From Porites lobata (Eukaryota > Cnidaria > Anthozoa > Scleractinia > Poritidae), in the NCBI GenBank assembly GCA_942486035.1, contig CALNXK010000128.1:367501-431500 (forward strand): a stretch of 64,000 bases of DNA, written 5' to 3'. The position numbers and the translations under genes were made by a program. Under the pieces are notes generated by a model. That model was given only the letters and a program-made list of their open reading frames with translations, ran no database searches and had not been told where the DNA came from. Below, one piece after another: positions 1 to 11,496 of this stretch (its first letter is position 1; every line of letters begins with the position of its first letter).

Positions 1-368
1 GCTTGATTTGAGTAGAGATTTTTTGGGGGTATTAAAAGGAATCGGTTGTGCCCTGGCTGCGTAGTTCTGCGAATAAAGTACAAACAAACGTGTTTTGCTG
101 TTGTTTAAATTTCCAATGTTTTTCTTTGTGTTATGCATTTGAGAGCTTTTTAAAGAGCCCGTTAACGTGGCCCGAACATATTTATATGTGTTTTACCCCT
201 TTCTGGAACTTTTAAGGGCCACAAAATCGGCATGGGATTTTTTGGGGGTTAAATTTTGGTCCAGGGATTTTGTTGGGTTTTTCTGAAAGCCCTAGGGATT
301 TTTTTGGGTCTTGACTTTTGGCTCCATTCGATCATCCCCGTCACTTGAAATCCCGAGTACCCCCCCTG
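1..368. mobile_element. Non-autonomous DNA transposon, right part (cut by window edge)
   Basis: Positions 327-368 match, inverted, the left end of the complete copy at 16275-16760 in the second duplicon. The terminal repeat ends in CCCCCCCTG. The left terminal repeat would lie before the window. The interior is rich in GGGATTTTTTTGGG-like runs. It has no coding capacity. Confidence 0.7.
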
Positions 369-1742
369 AGCGCATTGTGCCCTCATGTAATAATGAGTTG
401 CACGTTCCGTATGTGCTCAGCATACGGACCGTGAGTAATAGTGCCGGTGTGTGCAGAACGTACGGTCCGTTAACTGCTCCAAATGCTGCATAATTTAAGA
501 ATTCAAATTTGATCACATTCATGGACATCGATCACATTCAACAATCACCTTAAAAGTCAACAAATCCCAATATGCTTTGCCGTTCATGGCCCCTCTTCAA
601 ATCCAAGCGGCCTTTTGAAAAACAAACTACACCACGTTTAGTTAATTACTTATGCCTATCTATGGACAAGATATGAGCGAAAATGATTTTTTGACTGTGG
701 CCGCTAAATTTCGATGTTGCTCGATTTGTACAGACATTTGCTCTTAAAAATGACGTTTTACTGCATTCTTTGTTTTTGAAATCGTTTCAAAGTGACTTTT
801 ACCGGGAAGGAAATGAGTGGAATGGCATTTCAGTCTCCCAGACAAGTGGCATCCAAGGTTAACTAAAATAACATCTCGTAGAAGTAGCTATAGGTTCAGA
901 ATGTTGTAGAGTGTTTTCAGTCATCGGGCGAACCGACTTAAGCTCTAGCGAACGCCTTCGGCCGAATCGACTTTCGAGCTAAACGCCCGCAATTCGAGTA
1001 GTATAATATATATAGCCGTTGTGACTTAAATACGTTGTCTTCCCGTGCCCTTCAACCAGGTATGGTTTTCAAAGTTTTCGCATTCAACGGGATATACATA
1101 TTCTTTCTTAAAAGCGTCTTGAACAGGGTATTTGTGTGGTGTTTTTTAAGCGGATTCCCTGCTAGACCGACCCATTGACTTGGCGGTTTTTTCCTGTGTG
1201 GTAATAGAGATTCCGGCCATAGCCTGTGCCAGGCGTTCAGATAATAGAGCGTGGCGAAAAATGACGAGAAATTTCTGTTTTTGAAATCTTTTCAAATTGT
1301 CTATAACCGGACAGGAAACAAAGGAAATCATTTAATTTCCATTTGCAAATTACAAATAATCCAAGCATCCAAGCATGTCTTGGATTCCCTTCAATGAATA
1401 GAAAATTAGCTCACTTAATTGCATGTTCCAAAAATGACTCGACGTTTTCCCTGAAACTTCCCTTTTTCCCTTCCTCCCTATCCCCTACCCCTTTCGACGC
1501 CTGCTACGCAGGCCAGATGTGATGAAAGTGAATGCCATCGTCCCACTTGAGTGAATCATCACAAGTGTAATATTCCGCCTCGAGTAACGGTCTTTGTGAT
1601 GCTGATTTGTATACTTTATTGTGCGTAAGATTACTGAAAATTCCCAAGAGGCGGACGAACAAAAAGCGAACGGACGCAACAACTCCCATCACTGTTGGCC
1701 ACCAGCCCTGTTGGCCACAATGTTGCGAGTCCGCGTGGTCTA

Positions 1743-1825
1743 TAGCCTGCGAACAGCAGACGCATTTCCGGTCTTTCGGAGGGAAGGAAGCGACGACCGG
1801 AAATGCGTCTGTTGTTCGCAGGCTA
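1743..1825. mobile_element. Fold-back MITE, 83 bp, 9-bp TSD (copy A)
   Basis: The element begins TAGCCTGCGA and ends with the inverted form, making a long stem with a short loop. It is flanked by perfect direct repeats CGTGGTCTA (1734-1742 and 1826-1834). The duplicate at 19077-19190 has the same target duplication but a longer centre, so this copy appears to have lost part of its loop. A third family member lies at 59085-59169. Confidence 0.85.
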
Positions 1826-2116
1826 CGTGGTCTAAAGCTAGAGCACAGGGTCCAGAGGAGTTTGGTGTGAATAAATGAATTACTTATTTAACGTCTCACC
1901 TTGAAAAATGTCTATACCTATCGCTTAGCACGATTAATTAGCCCAATGGGACCTTTATAAATCTACTGTAAACGATTTCTTCGCTTCCTATCTGACCCAG
2001 ATCACCCAGATCGACTTTTGAAAATCAATAACCGCAAGCCATATCCTCGCTGGCGCACGGCACGCCGCCCGAAGGGTGACCGGAGGCCGTCGCCCAAAGG
2101 GCGACCGAGGCACGAA

Positions 2117-3282
2117 GTACCGAGTAAAAGAAAGGACAAGGGAGGCAACTTGTACCACGTGACTTCGTTCGCTGTGAACCGCATCACTCGGTGACGGAAG
2201 TGAATGAGACCGGAAACGCAAAAGCAACAGACCGCTGCTAATTAGAGAATCAAAACATCAGCTGCGGAGAGAGTTTTAAAGATCTCAGAGATCTATGCGA
2301 GGGCAACAGAGTTTTAATTGAACTGAAGATCTTTCAATTGCAAGACTGGACATTTGTTGTAGGTGTCAACAGTCTTCGATGTCTTAAACAGGTTTTGCTC
2401 TTGCGAAGGCTTCCTAGTAGTCAGAGAACGCACAGCCAAAGACGCAAGAGGTAATATAGTTGGGACCACCGAAGAATGGTACAGTTGGATGATATTACAG
2501 TTGCCTTGTACGTCCGCTCTACTCAGTGTCACGTTTTATTGCAAGAGTACACACGACCCGTAAATCTCTATCCGTAATAATTTAACATTCTCCAAACAAA
2601 CCTATCGAGCTGGGCCCAGCGTGATACAGCATTGCAGAAAAACATTATATTCACGGACTAAAGAAAATCGCTTAGTTATTCACATCCAGAAGGCTCTTTG
2701 GAGAAAATTGGAACCCTTATTCAGCCGTAATAAAAAGCTTTACGCTTCCAAAGAGGTCAAAGAAAATGCGCTTGCATCAGAGGGCAAATCCTCTCGACCA
2801 AAAACAATAACCGCAGTAAATCGACATGTGTCATGACCTCTCAGTGTGAAACATGCGGCTAAAATTCGATAAAATCCCCGCTTAAATCACATTTGCTCAG
2901 TGAAAATGTAGAACCTTCCAGAGCATAATCTACCCAGCAGAGGAAAAAAACTTTATTGGAATGAGCAACATTTTGGCATGAGGCAAAAGTCGTGTAGGCT
3001 TCTCTTTTATTGCTACGATCTTGAGCACATTTACTTTACTACGTCATTTCCGTCACCATCTGTTGCGGTGCACAGGGAACGAAAGCGCTATCTCGAAGCC
3101 GTAAATTTCGGTCGCCGAAAATGAATTTGAACGCTTTTTTAAGCCGTTTTCCTACAGTATTTGGCAAAAACATAAGAATTCTAGATCAGGTTAGTAAAAT
3201 CAGGCGATTTCATTCAATTCCATTTGAGTTTCAGGGATTCGAAAATCGGCCCCAAATTTGTTTCCTCCCTTTTCCGTATTTT
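2117..3282. other. Block present only in duplicon A, no gene recognised
   Basis: Copy B runs straight from GGCACGAA to TACTGTAAGCC, while copy A has about 1.17 kb between these points. No terminal inverted repeat or target duplication marks it as a clean insertion, so a deletion in B is as likely. It contains a 71-codon open frame at 2621-2836 (+) with no recognisable domain, and lies upstream of the membrane-protein gene. Confidence 0.6.
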
Positions 3283-3526
3283 ATACTGTAAGCCGATCTT
3301 GCGAGCCCTCAGTCTCTTGGTTTGCAGTCTATAGAATGTGTAACGAAACTGTAACGCGATCAAAATAACCCATTTTTCAGAGGTTTTCGACGGGTTTTGA
3401 TGTTCTAACGACAAACACATCTCCTCTAGACCCTGTGGCTAGAGCACACTTTTTTGTTTTAATTAGAGTTTGTCGATCTTTTCTCTTAAACAGGTGTCCA
3501 GAAGAAGACTTCTGTGCGAACAAACG

Positions 3527-4876
3527 ATGATTTTGAGAAGGAAATTTAAACTTAGAGACGTTCTTATCACCTGTTTCGTTTTAACGCTCCTAGCCATAGG
3601 GATGTTCGTCATTCATGTTGTTCCAAAAGAGAGAACTTTAAGATCACTGCGACCCCAGATCTCAGACATGGACAGCAACCCATCCAGCGCAGGAATCGGG
3701 ACAACCAAAGCGGCCGCCAAAGAAGCCGTAGATACCTCATTAAGTCTATTTGTCAGGATGTCTGGTAAATTGCCAGATCACAGGCAACGATATTACTGTG
3801 ATCTGTTCAGGACTACTGTTCTTTACTGGCCTTCTTCGTACGGAAAAATAGTCTTGGTACTTGACGAAGAAACCGAAGAGGATCATAAATTTGGCGATAA
3901 AATAATGGATCAGACCAAAAGATACTTTCCTGATCGCAAGCTTGAAGTCTTATATGAGGCTCTTCCAAAAGACAAAAGTACGTTGGATTTTCCAGGGATA
4001 CACAGAAAACCCGGTTACAACAGGCAGCTCTGGAGCAGTTATTTTATCGACTTGTATTCAAATGACAGCATTATTGCCTGGATGGATAATGACGCTGCTT
4101 TCATAACTCCAGTAACGAAATCTTCCATTTTTAATGGCACAAAGTTAAGAACTTTAGGAACAGGTTGTAAATTGGGTAGGAATTGGATAAAGTCTTGGGC
4201 ACACACATTGGAACTGGCCCTTGGGTTTCCAATGGTTGCTAATTTTATGTCCTTCTTTCCTGTGTACATATATCGGGACACCTTCACTCACTGTAGAGAG
4301 TATATACTGAGAAAATTTAAGACGCGTAACTTTGATGAGGTCTTCAAGAAGTTAATCCACGTCCCGCACTCTCCAGTCTGCGTTGTGCTCAGTTATGCGT
4401 GGTACTTTGAGAGAGACCGCTACGACTGGAATTTCGAGATGTGTGATGACCTGGCGGAATATAATAAGAAGTTTCCAACCAATCATACTGTTAGACCAGA
4501 ACATGTAGAAACTATTCTGTCGGAGCCTCAAACAACTTTTCACGTACCATACGCCCCATTTCTTTCTTCAAACGTTATTGTAAGCTACTGCTTGTCACAC
4601 GAAGCGGCAGGAAATAATTTGGATATATGCTCTAATCGTACAGTTTCACTGAGCGATAATTTTGTTCTTTTCAACCACGATCTTCAGTTCATTAAATCTG
4701 TGGACGAAACACCGTGTACAGGTAACTATGCCAATACATGTTTGGAGTTACTCAAACGTCATTATGACCAAGTTGGTCTTGAGATTAAACAAGGGCGTAA
4801 GGTCGAATGGAGCAATGTAAAAACTGTTGAAAAGCTTGCTAGTGAGTTTAACATTCAATGTTCGCCAATGACGTGA
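3527..4876 (+). CDS. Type II membrane glycosyltransferase-like protein (duplicon A)
   Basis: Uninterrupted 449-residue frame. The ATG at 3527 is preferred over an in-frame TTG at 3470, because a pyrimidine-rich stretch ending in CAG just upstream looks like a 3' splice site for a 5'-UTR intron. A basic start (residues 4-10) precedes a hydrophobic segment at about 12-32, then a long Cys-containing lumenal part with N-glycosylation sequons. This is the layout of Golgi type II enzymes. A WMDNDAAF motif (D187, N188, D189) resembles the metal-binding DxD of GT-A glycosyltransferases. I cannot assign a named family, and the substrate is unknown. It is 98% identical in protein to the copy at 19727-21076. 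Sequon N370-R-T372 is present here and lost there. The glycosyltransferase role is inferred from layout and motif only. Confidence 0.85.
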   Translation: MILRRKFKLRDVLITCFVLTLLAIGMFVIHVVPKERTLRSLRPQISDMDSNPSSAGIGTTKAAAKEAVDTSLSLFVRMSGKLPDHRQRYYCDLFRTTVLYWPSSYGKIVLVLDEETEEDHKFGDKIMDQTKRYFPDRKLEVLYEALPKDKSTLDFPGIHRKPGYNRQLWSSYFIDLYSNDSIIAWMDNDAAFITPVTKSSIFNGTKLRTLGTGCKLGRNWIKSWAHTLELALGFPMVANFMSFFPVYIYRDTFTHCREYILRKFKTRNFDEVFKKLIHVPHSPVCVVLSYAWYFERDRYDWNFEMCDDLAEYNKKFPTNHTVRPEHVETILSEPQTTFHVPYAPFLSSNVIVSYCLSHEAAGNNLDICSNRTVSLSDNFVLFNHDLQFIKSVDETPCTGNYANTCLELLKRHYDQVGLEIKQGRKVEWSNVKTVEKLASEFNIQCSPMT

Positions 4877-5375
4877 TATTTAACACTGCTTGAAGTAATG
4901 AAACACAACTTGCCATTTTGTAAAATTTTGCACAGCCCTAAGAGTGATCAGCATCAAATTTCTCCTTGTAATATCAATGCTTCGTAAAACAGAGTGGTTA
5001 TGAGATTTACGAACATGATCACACAAGATGAATTTGGTTGATATCTCATCAACTTCTCTCCACTATTTCTGTAGGAAATGAGTAGGGGCGAGAAATGAGA
5101 ATTTTAATTTTGATCTTGGGGTTTAAAGGGTTAAACTACCTAAATTGCACTGGAGGACATATATTTCTTGTCTTTTTCTTCGTTTCATGGTTTGTTCTTC
5201 ACCGTCTGATGCGTGAGGCTAACGAATTCAGGTCATAAATACGCGATAGTGACATCTAGTGTAGTTTCTCTGTAAAGAGTTAAAGGCTGATACAGATATA
5301 TCGTTATTAATAAGGCGGGAAAGGAAGCTCTTGAGCTTTGCGCTAATTAAATGTATTATAGACCTCAACATTGTT

Positions 5376-5919
5376 CAGTGGAACCTCGATTTAACGAAGG
5401 GTCAAGGGACTGTGAAAATATGTTCGCTATTTCGAGGTTTCGTTTTATCGAGGTTCTTTTTCATATACGGTATTTTACTATGACAATACTGGGCGAAGAA
5501 TATCGTTCGTTATAACGAGGTTTTCGTTATATAGAGTTTCGTTTTATCGAGGTTTCACTGTACTGAGGCGAAGAATAGCGTTCTTTATAATGAGGTTTCG
5601 TTATATCGAGGTTCCACGGTACTGGGGCGAAGAATATCGTTCGTTATAACGAGGGCTTCGTTAAATAGAGGTTGGTTATATCGAGGTTCCACTGTACTGG
5701 GGCGAAGAATATCGTTCGTTATAACAAGGGCTTCGTTAAATAGAGGTTCGTTATATCGAGGTTCCACTGTACTGGGGCGAAGAATATCGTTCGTTATAAC
5801 GAGGGCTTCGTCAAATAGAGGTTCGTTATATCGAGGTTCCACTGTACTGGGGCGAAGAATATCGTGCGTTATAACGAGGACTTCGTTATCTAGAGGCTCG
5901 TTATATCGAGGTTCCACTG
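5376..5919. mobile_element. Tc1/mariner-like MITE with internal 75-bp minisatellite (A)
   Basis: Ends are CAGTGGAACCTCGAT and its inverse, as in mariner/pogo-type elements. A TA follows the right end; the left flank is TT. The interior is a tandem array of 75-bp units containing TTCGTTATAACGAGG, themselves derived from the terminal repeat. This copy is 544 bp. Its partner at 21576-21969 is 394 bp, exactly two units shorter, so the array has changed length since the duplication. An apparent protein on the minus strand is only the repeat being open, because 75 is a multiple of three. Confidence 0.8.
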
Positions 5920-6140
5920 TAAGTGTTGAAACCAAGTGAACTGCTTGAACGAGGGAGGCTTCCGTATAATGAAGGTGCTAAAGTAATTGAACAATATTTG
6001 TCACTAGTCGCGCGCTGTAACAGAACAGTTGCTTTTGAATTATTTCTTTTCTCTCGTTTTCACGTCAAAAGTTTTCGGAAATCTTGTATTTTATTACAAC
6101 TGAAATGTTGAAACTAGCGGCTCAAATTGCTTTTTCAATT

Positions 6141-6886
6141 AACAATTAGTTCATGCGTCAGCGTGCGTATGTCGAGATATTGAGCACGCGGGAAGTTTGG
6201 AGAGCACGAAAGAGGCGTAAGAGTTGCACGAGGCGCAGCCGAGTGCAACTCTAGCCTCTTGAGTGCTCTCCAAACTTCCCAAGTGCTCAATATCTCGACA
6301 TACGCACAGCTGCAGCATGAACTAATTGTTTTATAACATTATCAAAGCGATCAATGCAGCAGTTAACTGAAAATTTTATTATTGAAGGGCGCGCTCAAAG
6401 CAGTACGCGTCAATGTTTACGTGAATATATCTTTTTTCCTCACAGTTAATCTTATGTTTTTATCCTGAAACTGAGAGAAAGTGTACTCTAAAATGATTGT
6501 AAAATCCATATTTAGGTGCCGGAAAACTATTAATTTACCGAAAAATTGTTATTGAGAGAAAACAACTTTGCAAAGAATGAGCTCACGCCATAGCCCGCAC
6601 AGCTCGCGGAGATGACAACAACAACAACAACACTCACCTCTTTTCCTTACTATCGGTTAACAAATTCAAACGTTTCCTCTTAAATTTCTTTACAAAACAC
6701 ATGGTAAACGCTTCATTGTCTATTGCTGAGTTATGGATGCACTCAGGAGACTCAGGATTGCTAAGCTCACAACAACTCGAGGAATTACGAATAGTTTATT
6801 GACGTCATCAGCGTGCTCAATAGGAATATGAAGCACGCTCGCGCTATTGAATTTGATTAGGCGAATTTTCTAGCTATGTTATAATT
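6141..6886. mobile_element. Block present only in duplicon A, with fold-back repeat
   Basis: Copy B reads TTTTTCAATTTTTGTTTG where copy A carries 746 extra bases bounded by AATT on both sides. The first part (about 6141-6335) is a strong imperfect palindrome: CAATTAGTTCATGC on the left and GCATGAACTAATTG on the right. The far end (6790-6850) carries related TTGAGCACGC motifs in inverted order. This fits a non-autonomous element inserted in A, but excision or deletion from B cannot be ruled out. Confidence 0.6.
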
Positions 6887-6920
6887 TTTGTTTGAGTTAT
6901 ACGGAATTAAACTACATATA

Positions 6921-7062
6921 GGTGGTTTTCACGCAATCTCGGGAGACACAAATAACAATGGTGAAATGAACACATGCTGGTGGACAAACAAAGCGAGCTA
7001 ATGAGCGATCTTTTGTTTACCGTCCACCAGCATGGCGGCGATGACGTAACGTGAAAACCACC
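6921..7062. mobile_element. TA-flanked MITE, 142 bp (copy A)
   Basis: Terminal inverted repeats GGTGGTTTTCACG and CGTGAAAACCACC are flanked by TA on both sides, as in Tc1/mariner-type elements. The duplicate copy at 22225-22366 has the same length, so it was present before the segmental duplication. Confidence 0.75.
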
Positions 7063-7133
7063 TATTATTCTGTTTGCTGTCGTAATCATGATAAAACAAT
7101 AACGTTTTGTTCAATCATTCGTGTTATTACTAA

Positions 7134-8577
7134 TCTGATAATTGCTCGATCTGCATGAAATAATGGAAAAATTTTCTAACCTCCAATAAATGTTAGATTC
7201 AGAGCGGCAAAAATAAGATTTAATCAAATTTTAGAATACTCCATGCACTTCATAACCTTAACGAAGGAAAGAAAAGAAGGAAATCGGTAACTGTAGGGTC
7301 ACGTTTTAGTCGCGTTTAGCCTGTCAACACTTTATTGCACAACCGTTTATTGGTCACTTACCACGCAAATAAAACAACGGGAAAGGAATGTTGTTTCCGG
7401 CTGAGCAGGCGTTTGTGGGGAGGGATGAAAAACGAGCTCCCCTAAAAACGCCTGCGTGGGAGGCTATGTTTGGCAGTGATGTAATTTTCTCCGAATCGAG
7501 GCCCTTAATTTTCGTGTTATTATACGTGATAAAGTAAATACCCCGAGTATGATGAGAAAATATTATAGCGGGAAATCCTGTTTGTGGTGTATTGCATGAC
7601 GGGCTTAGGCTACAAAAAAAATTCTGACCAGGAGGTCTTCTAATCTCGTACATTACTTGTCACCGCCTGCCGGAAACAATCAATGAAGCCCTTTTTTTCT
7701 CTCAGCATCTTGTTTCATTTGTTAGATTTACTGAGGTCGTCGCGACTGTCGCGTGTGAATATTTCGCTAAAGTTTCTGTCGCTTTACTGCATAATGCTGG
7801 TTGCATTTGCGAAGCTATGAGCAAAATGGCTAGATTTCTAATTACCCCTGGCAAGTGTTAAATCTACTTTAATTTAACGGGAAGATGCCGGCAAAACGAA
7901 TCCGTTTTAACCTACGTCAAGTTCGACCACTACACTGCTAAACGAGAGTGGCAAATTATTTCTGTAGGAAATCCTTACTTGGTTATCGACTTTGGTAAGT
8001 TTAGCTTTGTTTAGCCAATTAATTGATGGTAAGTCGTGATGTTTCGGCTTTTTGTCGATGAAAAATACCGAGAAAAAAATATCGGGCCGAAATTATTTTT
8101 TTCGCACGTGTTCTCTGATGATGTATTTCACATAATTTTTGATAATGTATTACAAAAAGATTCTGTCCAGATTTCTCGATATTTTATCAGTTTCACTCTA
8201 TCACACGCCGCCCAACAAACGATCGCTAGCCTCTAGCAATATGGCTCCGGCTTTCCTATTTTGCTTTTGCATTTTGATCACCATCTCATGAAAGTGCTTT
8301 TAATTATTTGTGGCGGGAAATATGTACCGCGCGCGTTTGTTTGGCGCCCAGATCATTGACATCAGTGGAAGAGACTCCAGACAGGTAAGAAAACTTAATA
8401 ATTATATCAGTAGCAATTCATGTTTAAAATTATAATTCTGGATTATTCTATTCTAGTTCAACACTCGAGAGAGTCAGCTCTTGTCTCAAAAAAATTTCGC
8501 AGACAAGCAGCCTCGCTGGGTCATGCAGGGTCCCCTTGTTTCCTGAGCTTTTGTTATCTGCGTTGCATAGTATTAAC
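7134..8577. other. Non-coding single-copy DNA
   Basis: No supported gene. Short open frames here have no recognisable domains. A partial inverted repeat at about 7405-7472 (CAGGCGTTT and AAACGCCTG) looks like a decayed fold-back element without a clear target duplication. Confidence 0.5.
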
Positions 8578-9265
8578 CTGTAGTATCCTGGGTAGTGTAT
8601 ACCTGAAATCTACAGTTAACTTGCAAAAATGCTCTAATCATTCCTGTAGTATCCTGGGTAGTGTATACCTGAAATCTACAGTTAACTCGTAAAAATGCTC
8701 TAATCAATGCTGTAGTATCCTGGGTAGCGTATACCTGAAATCTACAGTTAACTTGCAAAAATGCTCTAATCATTCCTGTAGTATCCTGGGTAGTGTATAC
8801 CTGAAATCTACAGTTAACTCGTAAAAATGCTCTAATCATTCCTGTAGTATCCTGGGTAGCGTATACCTGAAATCTACAGTTAACTCGTAAAAATGCTCTA
8901 ATCATTCCTGTAGTACCCTGGGTAGCGTATACCTGAAATCTACAGTTAACTTGTAAAAATGCTCTAATCATTCCTGTAGTATCCTGGGTAGCGTATACCT
9001 GAAATCTACAGTTAACTCGCAAAAGGCTCTAATTATTCCTGTAGTATCCTGGGTAGCGTATACCTGAAATCTACAGTTAACTCGTAAAAATGCTCTAATC
9101 ATTCCTGTAGTATCCTGGGTAGCGTATACCTGAAATCTACAGTTAACTTGCAAAAATGCTCTAATCATTCCTGTAGTATCCTGGGTAGAGTATACCTGAA
9201 ATCGACAGTTAACTTGCAAAAACACTCTAATCAATGCTGTAGTATCCCGGCTAATGTATACCTAA
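8578..9265. repeat. 66-bp minisatellite, about ten units
   Basis: About ten head-to-tail units, each starting near CTGTAGTATCCTGGGTAG and containing ATCTACAGTTAAC. Variants differ mainly at CTTGCAAAAA versus CTCGTAAAAA and GTGTATA versus GCGTATA; the two variant types partly alternate. The last unit (from about 9236) is diverged. The unit is 22 codons long, which makes the minus strand artificially open. There is no sign that it is translated. Confidence 0.93.
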
Positions 9266-10092
9266 AAAATGCATAACATTGACTTATTTGACTTATGGAG
9301 GTGACAATCTTATTCAACTCTTACTCTTTTTGAATATTCATGGTCAATTGACAGCTTTCTCTCAATCCATCTTATTTTTTTAGCACGCGCTCGAACTTGA
9401 TTTTGGCATGAGTGTTGTCTTAACAAAGCGGAGTAAAAGAGCAGTATAAGAACATGTATTACAGTATTTTGTGTTAGTGATCTAGGAACCTCTGAATTTG
9501 GCGATTTTGCGATAATGACATATCGCCAGGACTATTTCATTTGCTTGATATAAAAGCAGAACAAAAAAATCTTAAATCATATTTAGTACTTGTCTGTTAA
9601 TTGTTGTTTCTGTCGGCTTTATAACGATTTGATGCCTTTACATACTGATACAGGACCATAAAGTAGTTACCGCGTTTGTTAAATTTGGTAATGTTAAATT
9701 AGAGTATAAGGAGCTACTTTTACGAATTTTACGAAAAACATTTTCCCAGCCTTTTAGGAAGCGGCTTAAGTAGTTTCAAAGTTGCAGGGCAGTCACAAAA
9801 CTGAATTTTTGAGTTTACCTCCATTTCATACTATAACTTACTGCCCGAGACTGAAAAAGGCGCAATGTAAAATGATTATGGCGTTTTATTATTACCAAAA
9901 TAGTAAGTGCCTCGGAAGAGGGTTAGCCGAGCAGAAAAAGATTTAAACCTTGCTTTAATCGGATATTGCGGTTACTTTCATTTCAGTTTATGGTAGCTTG
10001 AGTTACTCTTTTGTGGGCAATTTACGGAAGTCCTAGGGTATTCAGCTAACACCTCAAGAGCCTAGAGCTGTCAGACCTTGGTTTTGAATTAC
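9266..10092. other. Non-coding single-copy DNA
   Basis: AT-rich sequence without open frames, recognisable repeats or RNA genes. Confidence 0.5.
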
Positions 10093-10145
10093 TTATGCAA
10101 ATTAGCTGGCTGCACATTGAATGTGCAGCCAGCTAATTTGCATAA
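10093..10145. repeat. Perfect 25-bp palindrome with octamer motifs at both ends
   Basis: Two perfect 25-nt arms separated by TGA form an ideal hairpin. The POU-factor octamer ATGCAAAT lies at one end and its inverse at the other. There is no obvious target duplication. It could be a minimal fold-back element, a cruciform or a binding site; expression is unknown. Confidence 0.8.
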
Positions 10146-10821
10146 CATTTTTTCGCGCTTCAAAGCTCGTCATGCCGTTACGTTTCTCGGAATATTGTCG
10201 CACTTACTGGGACTCCACGGTTAAATAGATTCACTTTGTTGTATGTATTTAATTGATAGATTTTCGCAGTTGTTAAGATGTGAAGTCGCGTTGCACTTTG
10301 TAAATACTTGAGATATCAATGATTTAACCTTGGACTACTGCTATAAGCAACTGTAACTACCCGTCTGCGTTACGTATTTGTTTAGACGGGTAGCTTTGTA
10401 CTTGACTATCACGCACTCTACTTGCAGCACTTCATGTCCATAGAATAGAAATCCCACATCGAGCTTTTCCGGAACAAAAAAAAAACGAATTGTAGCCCTT
10501 ATTTTACTGCCTTACAATATATCAATAATCTTGAGGGTAAAAGGTCATATTACATTGATATTAAAGGAACATTAATCTCAAGAATCTTCAATTTTTTAAA
10601 AAAAATCTATCGAGCGGTTTAAAAATTATTCGCTAATTTGTTAAAGAAGACCTAAATGTTTACAAAACCGCTAACAAGAGCGTTTCATACATAGTAATCA
10701 AATCCTTCTTTCTAGCAATCGGCTGGAGTTATCTCCATGATCTTTCACAAACGTTTTTAAAAAGGTTGAAACTACCATAAGGTAAAATTGCATGTCTAAA
10801 GCGCTTTGTTTGAATAAAACA

Positions 10822-10892
10822 AAAAAACCCTGAAAAACAAAGCAACATCGCGCCACATATTTACCTATCCGATTAGTGTAACCAAGCGTCCG
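10822..10892. repeat. Direct repeat flanking GT31 fragment, left copy
   Basis: About 70 bp, including GCGCCACATATTTACCTAT and ATTAGTGTAACCAAGCGTCC, recurs at 11994-12066 in the same orientation with few differences. The pair brackets the orphan galactosyltransferase exon. Confidence 0.85.
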
Positions 10893-11496
10893 GAAATTGC
10901 CATGGCAGCCCTTCCGTACGTCTCAGTGTCAAGATGGCGACGAAGTTTTAAAATGCGGTGAATGAAGATGTCAGGGCACAAAAATTAAAGACGCTTTAGA
11001 AAACCTGAACACACAAGAGAACTCAAGAAGGATTCTAACAGGTATTTTGTCGAAAAAGACTGAAAAATTCTGAACTATATAAGCCAAATTTAAGGTCTAA
11101 ACATTTGAGAGAGTGGAGTCCTCGATCGATACGATCCAGGATAAACATGTCAAAAATCCAAGATTGCTAACGTAATTCGTCACCCATGATATTAACTGGT
11201 AATCAAGTGGTATACTCGTGAAATTAGGGAATAATTTGACTTGCGTTTTGTCCAAATCCTAATAATTTCCCGAGCCTTTAGGCTTTTGTGGGTAGTAGTA
11301 TAAACAAATAATAGCATGATTTGTACGTGATATGTAGCATAAATACCACTTAGGATATTTCAAAATTGTCTCAAATTTCGTATAACAATTTTAAAATATC
11401 ACTCGTGGTATTTATGCCAAATATCACTACAAATCATGCTGTTAACTATACAAGTTAAGGAGTAATTCTTCATCAATGATATTACTGAAAGAAACG

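Larger units (their letters stand above)
1..7133. repeat. Segmental duplication, copy A
   Basis: This block is nearly identical to 16393-22436 in the same orientation. Both copies carry the same gene, MITEs and minisatellite in the same order. Similarity begins at the first base of the window, so the true left border is outside it. It stops near 7133, where the two sequences diverge after a shared TTATTACTAA. Copy A has two blocks missing from B (about 2117-3282 and 6141-6886). It lacks an 813-bp insertion, a 22-bp stretch and a roughly 105-bp stretch seen in B. The low divergence in both coding and non-coding parts points to a recent event, or to separately assembled haplotypes. Confidence 0.93.

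Noticed and set aside
3470..3526. Upstream extension of the membrane protein from TTG
   Set aside because: A TTG start is improbable in an animal gene, and a CAG 3' splice-site-like sequence lies inside the extension; ATG at 3527 fits better.
5585..5935. 116-codon minus-strand frame with repeated VEPRYNEPL
   Set aside because: It is the 75-bp minisatellite read in frame; the unit is divisible by three, and the shorter copy at 21785-21985 simply has fewer units.
8573..9234. Long minus-strand frames with repeated VNCRFQVY
   Set aside because: Translation of the 66-bp minisatellite, not a protein repeat gene.
8578..9265. CRISPR-like array
   Set aside because: Units are contiguous tandem repeats without unique spacers, in a eukaryotic genome.
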